Of a DNA stretch of 64,000 nucleotides, positions 61,864-64,000 are shown one piece after another (the stretch's first letter is position 1; every line of letters begins with the position of its first letter). The position numbers and the translations under genes were made by a program. Source of the DNA: Pseudomonadota bacterium (GTDB lineage: Bacteria > Desulfobacterota > Desulfobulbia > Desulfobulbales > Desulfocapsaceae); contig JAHJNL010000007.1 in NCBI GenBank assembly GCA_018820855.1, forward strand, positions 186,001 through 250,000, in the 5' to 3' direction. The notes below the pieces were generated by a model that saw nothing but the letters and a program-made list of their open reading frames with translations, made no database searches and was not told the DNA's origin.

Positions 61864-63957
61864 ATGAAAGTTATTATAGCAGAAAAGCCTTCCGTAGCGC
61901 GTGACATTGCGGATGTCCTCGATATTAAATCAAAAAAGAAGGGTTATATCGAGGGGCGCGGTTGCGCGGTTACCTGGGCGTTCGGACACCTTGTGACACT
62001 TCAGGAACCTGGCGAATATGATCCGGCACTCAAACGCTGGTCACTCGATACCCTTCCCTTCGTACCTGACAAGTTCAAACTCAAGCTCATAAACAACCGC
62101 GGTGTAGACGAGCAGTTTCAGACTATCAAAATGCTGTGTGAGCAAGCTGAAGAAATCATCTGTGCCACTGATGCCGGCCGGGAAGGAGAACTTATTTTCC
62201 GTTATATTCTCGCCCTGTGTGGCTGCGAGGACAAACCAATCCGCCGTCTCTGGCTCAATTCCCTGACGCCCGATGCAATCCAGGCCGCATTCAAGGACCT
62301 CCGGGACGGCCACGATTACGACCCTCTCTATGCCGCTGCCCGCTGTCGCAGCGAATCCGACTGGATTGTCGGCCTCAACTCGACCCGCTACTATACCGTC
62401 CGCCATGGCCGCATCGGCGGAGGCGGTGATCGCGTTCTCTGGACAATCGGTCGCGTTCAGACACCGGTTCTGGCCATGATAGTGGAACGTGACGACACCA
62501 TTCTGCAGTTCCGTCCACAGCCATTCTGGGAACTCACCACACACTATCGTGAGGTGGTCTTCAAATACACCGGTAAGCGTTTTGAAAAAATAGAAAAGGC
62601 TCAATCCCTGCTCGACAAGATAACAGCCCAGCCTTTTGAAATCATCGCCATTATTGCCAAAAAGAAGAAGGAACAGCCTCCGCAACTCTTTGATCTTACG
62701 ACCCTTCAACGGGAAGTCAATAAGTCGCACGGGCTCTCGGCGGCCGATACCCTTACCGCCACCCAGAATCTCTATGAAAAAAAGCTGGTCACCTATCCCC
62801 GTACCGATTCACGCTATCTCAGTGAAGACATGAAACCGCGTATTCCGGAAATCCTGGAACAGCTCAAAGCCTCTCGCCCTGAAGAGATCGCGCCGCTCAA
62901 CCTGACGAAACTGGTTTTTAGTAAACGAATCATTGACGACAAAAAAGTAACCGACCATCACGCCATTATTCCCACAGGTGTTACGCCGCGCAGCCTCGAC
63001 GCGAACGAACAGCTTGTTTATGATGCAATTACAACGCAATTCATCGCAGCCTTCTATCCTGTCTGTATTAAAAATATCACGACAGTTGACGGTGTCAGCA
63101 ATCAGGTAGCATTTCAGGCTAAAGGAACACAAATTGTCAAGCCGGGCTGGACTGTCCTCTTTCCGAAAAAGATAAAGCAACAGGAAGCTGCCGATGACCA
63201 GGCTCTTCCTCTTTTTGAAAAAGGCGAAAGCGGTCCGCATGAACCTTTTTTGCGGGAAGGAAAGACGCAACCGCCCAATCACTTTAGCGAAAACTCCCTT
63301 CTTGGAGCGATGGAGGCAGCAGGTAAATTTGTCGAGGATGACACCCTGCGCGAAGCGCTCAAAGAGCGCGGTATCGGTACACCAGCCACCCGGGCAGCCA
63401 TCATTGAAACCCTGCTCAGCCGTAACTATATCCGACGCGAAAAAAAGCAGCTACGCTGTACTGATATGGGGCGTTGCCTGATTGCACTCATTCAGGACCC
63501 GTTGCTCAAATCACCTGAAATGACTGGTGAATGGGAGGAGAAACTCAAACAGATTGAGCGCAGCAAACTCAATCCCGATGATTTTATGGCAGGAATTCGC
63601 GACTACATTCGCGGCCTGATCCACGTCAGTTCATCCGGACAGTTAAATACAGCGCGCTGGGGAAGCTGTCCGCTCTGCGGCAAAGAGGTTATCAAGGGAA
63701 AAAGAGCCTACGGCTGCTCCGGCTGGAAAGATGGTTGTCAGTTTGTTCTTGAACCGGAGTGTAGAGGAGTAACACTCACTGCTAAGCAGATTCAAGTTCT
63801 GTTACAGCAGCATATCCTGCCGTATCCGGTTCGGATAGATGACGAACCGCGGATGCTCATCCTCTCCACTCAGGGTATGCCCATGGATCTGCGTCTACCG
63901 TCCGCCGATCGCCAGAAAAAATTAAAAAAGGCTGATCACCCTAACCCCAAAACCTGA
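61864..63957 (+). CDS. topB: DNA topoisomerase III
   Basis: A type IA topoisomerase of 697 residues, near the usual TopB length. It has KVIIAEKPSVARDIADVL at the N-terminus, ATDAGREGELIFR (Toprim metal site), the active-site Tyr in TYPRTDSRYL near 316-325, and C-terminal blocks EERGIGTPATRAAIIETL-like KERGIGTPATRAAIIETLLSR. The end has a zinc-ribbon-like CPLCGKEV...GCSGWKDGCQF. It relaxes and decatenates DNA, working with RecQ-type helicases in studied cases. It lies alone on the plus strand. Confidence 0.95.
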   Translation: MKVIIAEKPSVARDIADVLDIKSKKKGYIEGRGCAVTWAFGHLVTLQEPGEYDPALKRWSLDTLPFVPDKFKLKLINNRGVDEQFQTIKMLCEQAEEIICATDAGREGELIFRYILALCGCEDKPIRRLWLNSLTPDAIQAAFKDLRDGHDYDPLYAAARCRSESDWIVGLNSTRYYTVRHGRIGGGGDRVLWTIGRVQTPVLAMIVERDDTILQFRPQPFWELTTHYREVVFKYTGKRFEKIEKAQSLLDKITAQPFEIIAIIAKKKKEQPPQLFDLTTLQREVNKSHGLSAADTLTATQNLYEKKLVTYPRTDSRYLSEDMKPRIPEILEQLKASRPEEIAPLNLTKLVFSKRIIDDKKVTDHHAIIPTGVTPRSLDANEQLVYDAITTQFIAAFYPVCIKNITTVDGVSNQVAFQAKGTQIVKPGWTVLFPKKIKQQEAADDQALPLFEKGESGPHEPFLREGKTQPPNHFSENSLLGAMEAAGKFVEDDTLREALKERGIGTPATRAAIIETLLSRNYIRREKKQLRCTDMGRCLIALIQDPLLKSPEMTGEWEEKLKQIERSKLNPDDFMAGIRDYIRGLIHVSSSGQLNTARWGSCPLCGKEVIKGKRAYGCSGWKDGCQFVLEPECRGVTLTAKQIQVLLQQHILPYPVRIDDEPRMLILSTQGMPMDLRLPSADRQKKLKKADHPNPKT

Positions 63958-64000
63958 CTTTTCAAAATCTCTCCCTTCTTTTGTTATTCTCCCTTCTCTT

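Overview
The window reads as a chromosomal segment of an anaerobic member of the Desulfobacterota, most likely the Desulfobulbales (Desulfotalea/Desulfocapsa-like); this assignment is inferred from gene content, not from an rRNA. Supporting features are a four-subunit 2-oxoacid:ferredoxin oxidoreductase (korDABC order), a two-subunit pyruvate-carboxylase-type biotin enzyme, a nine-haem lipoprotein cytochrome c, a stand-alone IMP cyclohydrolase, citramalate synthase CimA, FolE2, a metYXW cluster and several poly-ferredoxin or radical-SAM proteins. There is no rRNA operon, prophage, CRISPR array or recognisable insertion sequence; the window is mostly a biosynthetic and housekeeping region in short operons.

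Layout. 0-9 kb: the 5' end of purB runs off the left edge, then a minus-strand operon lysC-cimA-comEA-like-miaA-recJ, with trmL and a degenerate GGDEF gene beyond it. 8.7-12.5 kb: plus-strand serC, radical SAM, rlmN, sagB-type nitroreductase. 12.5-19.6 kb: minus-strand korDABC plus a small membrane protein, divergent from the carboxylase pair. 19.6-22.4 kb: a strong terminator, tRNA-Thr(CGT), the nonahaem cytochrome and RlpA. 22.5-27.7 kb: trpEGDCF and rpsT (which uses a GTG start). 28-34 kb: cNMP/DUF4388 protein, U32 protease-family protein, pyrR-purN, purH(N)-hslR. 34-43 kb: metF-folE2, a membrane protein with a hybrid histidine kinase, metY-metX-metW, an amidohydrolase. 43-52.4 kb: DEAD-box helicase, an RluA/RlmI-like fusion, nadA with a duplicated N-terminus, two paralogous 37-residue membrane proteins, a decayed fragment resembling the fusion gene's 3' end, a 4Fe-4S protein, a membrane protein, an RNase D-like exonuclease and a VF530 protein. 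52.5-64 kb: SWIM and SNF2 pair, spermidine-synthase-like protein, CvfB-like S1 protein, GNAT, a radical SAM gene preceded by a hidden 41-codon ORF, a DUF6178-like gene, two 123-bp repeats, YwbE and TopB.

Metabolically the genes fit together: pyruvate carboxylation to oxaloacetate and 2-oxoglutarate formation or oxidation (Kor) feed amino-acid synthesis; LysC, MetX/MetY/MetW and MetF serve the aspartate-methionine branch; CimA feeds isoleucine; trpEGDCF covers most of the tryptophan branch (trpB and trpA are absent here).

The least-explained pieces are small: a 41-residue peptide ORF just upstream of a radical SAM gene (candidate peptide-maturase pair), two homologous 37-residue single-span membrane proteins that standard gene calling would miss, and a cluster of duplication scars at 46.8-49.3 kb.
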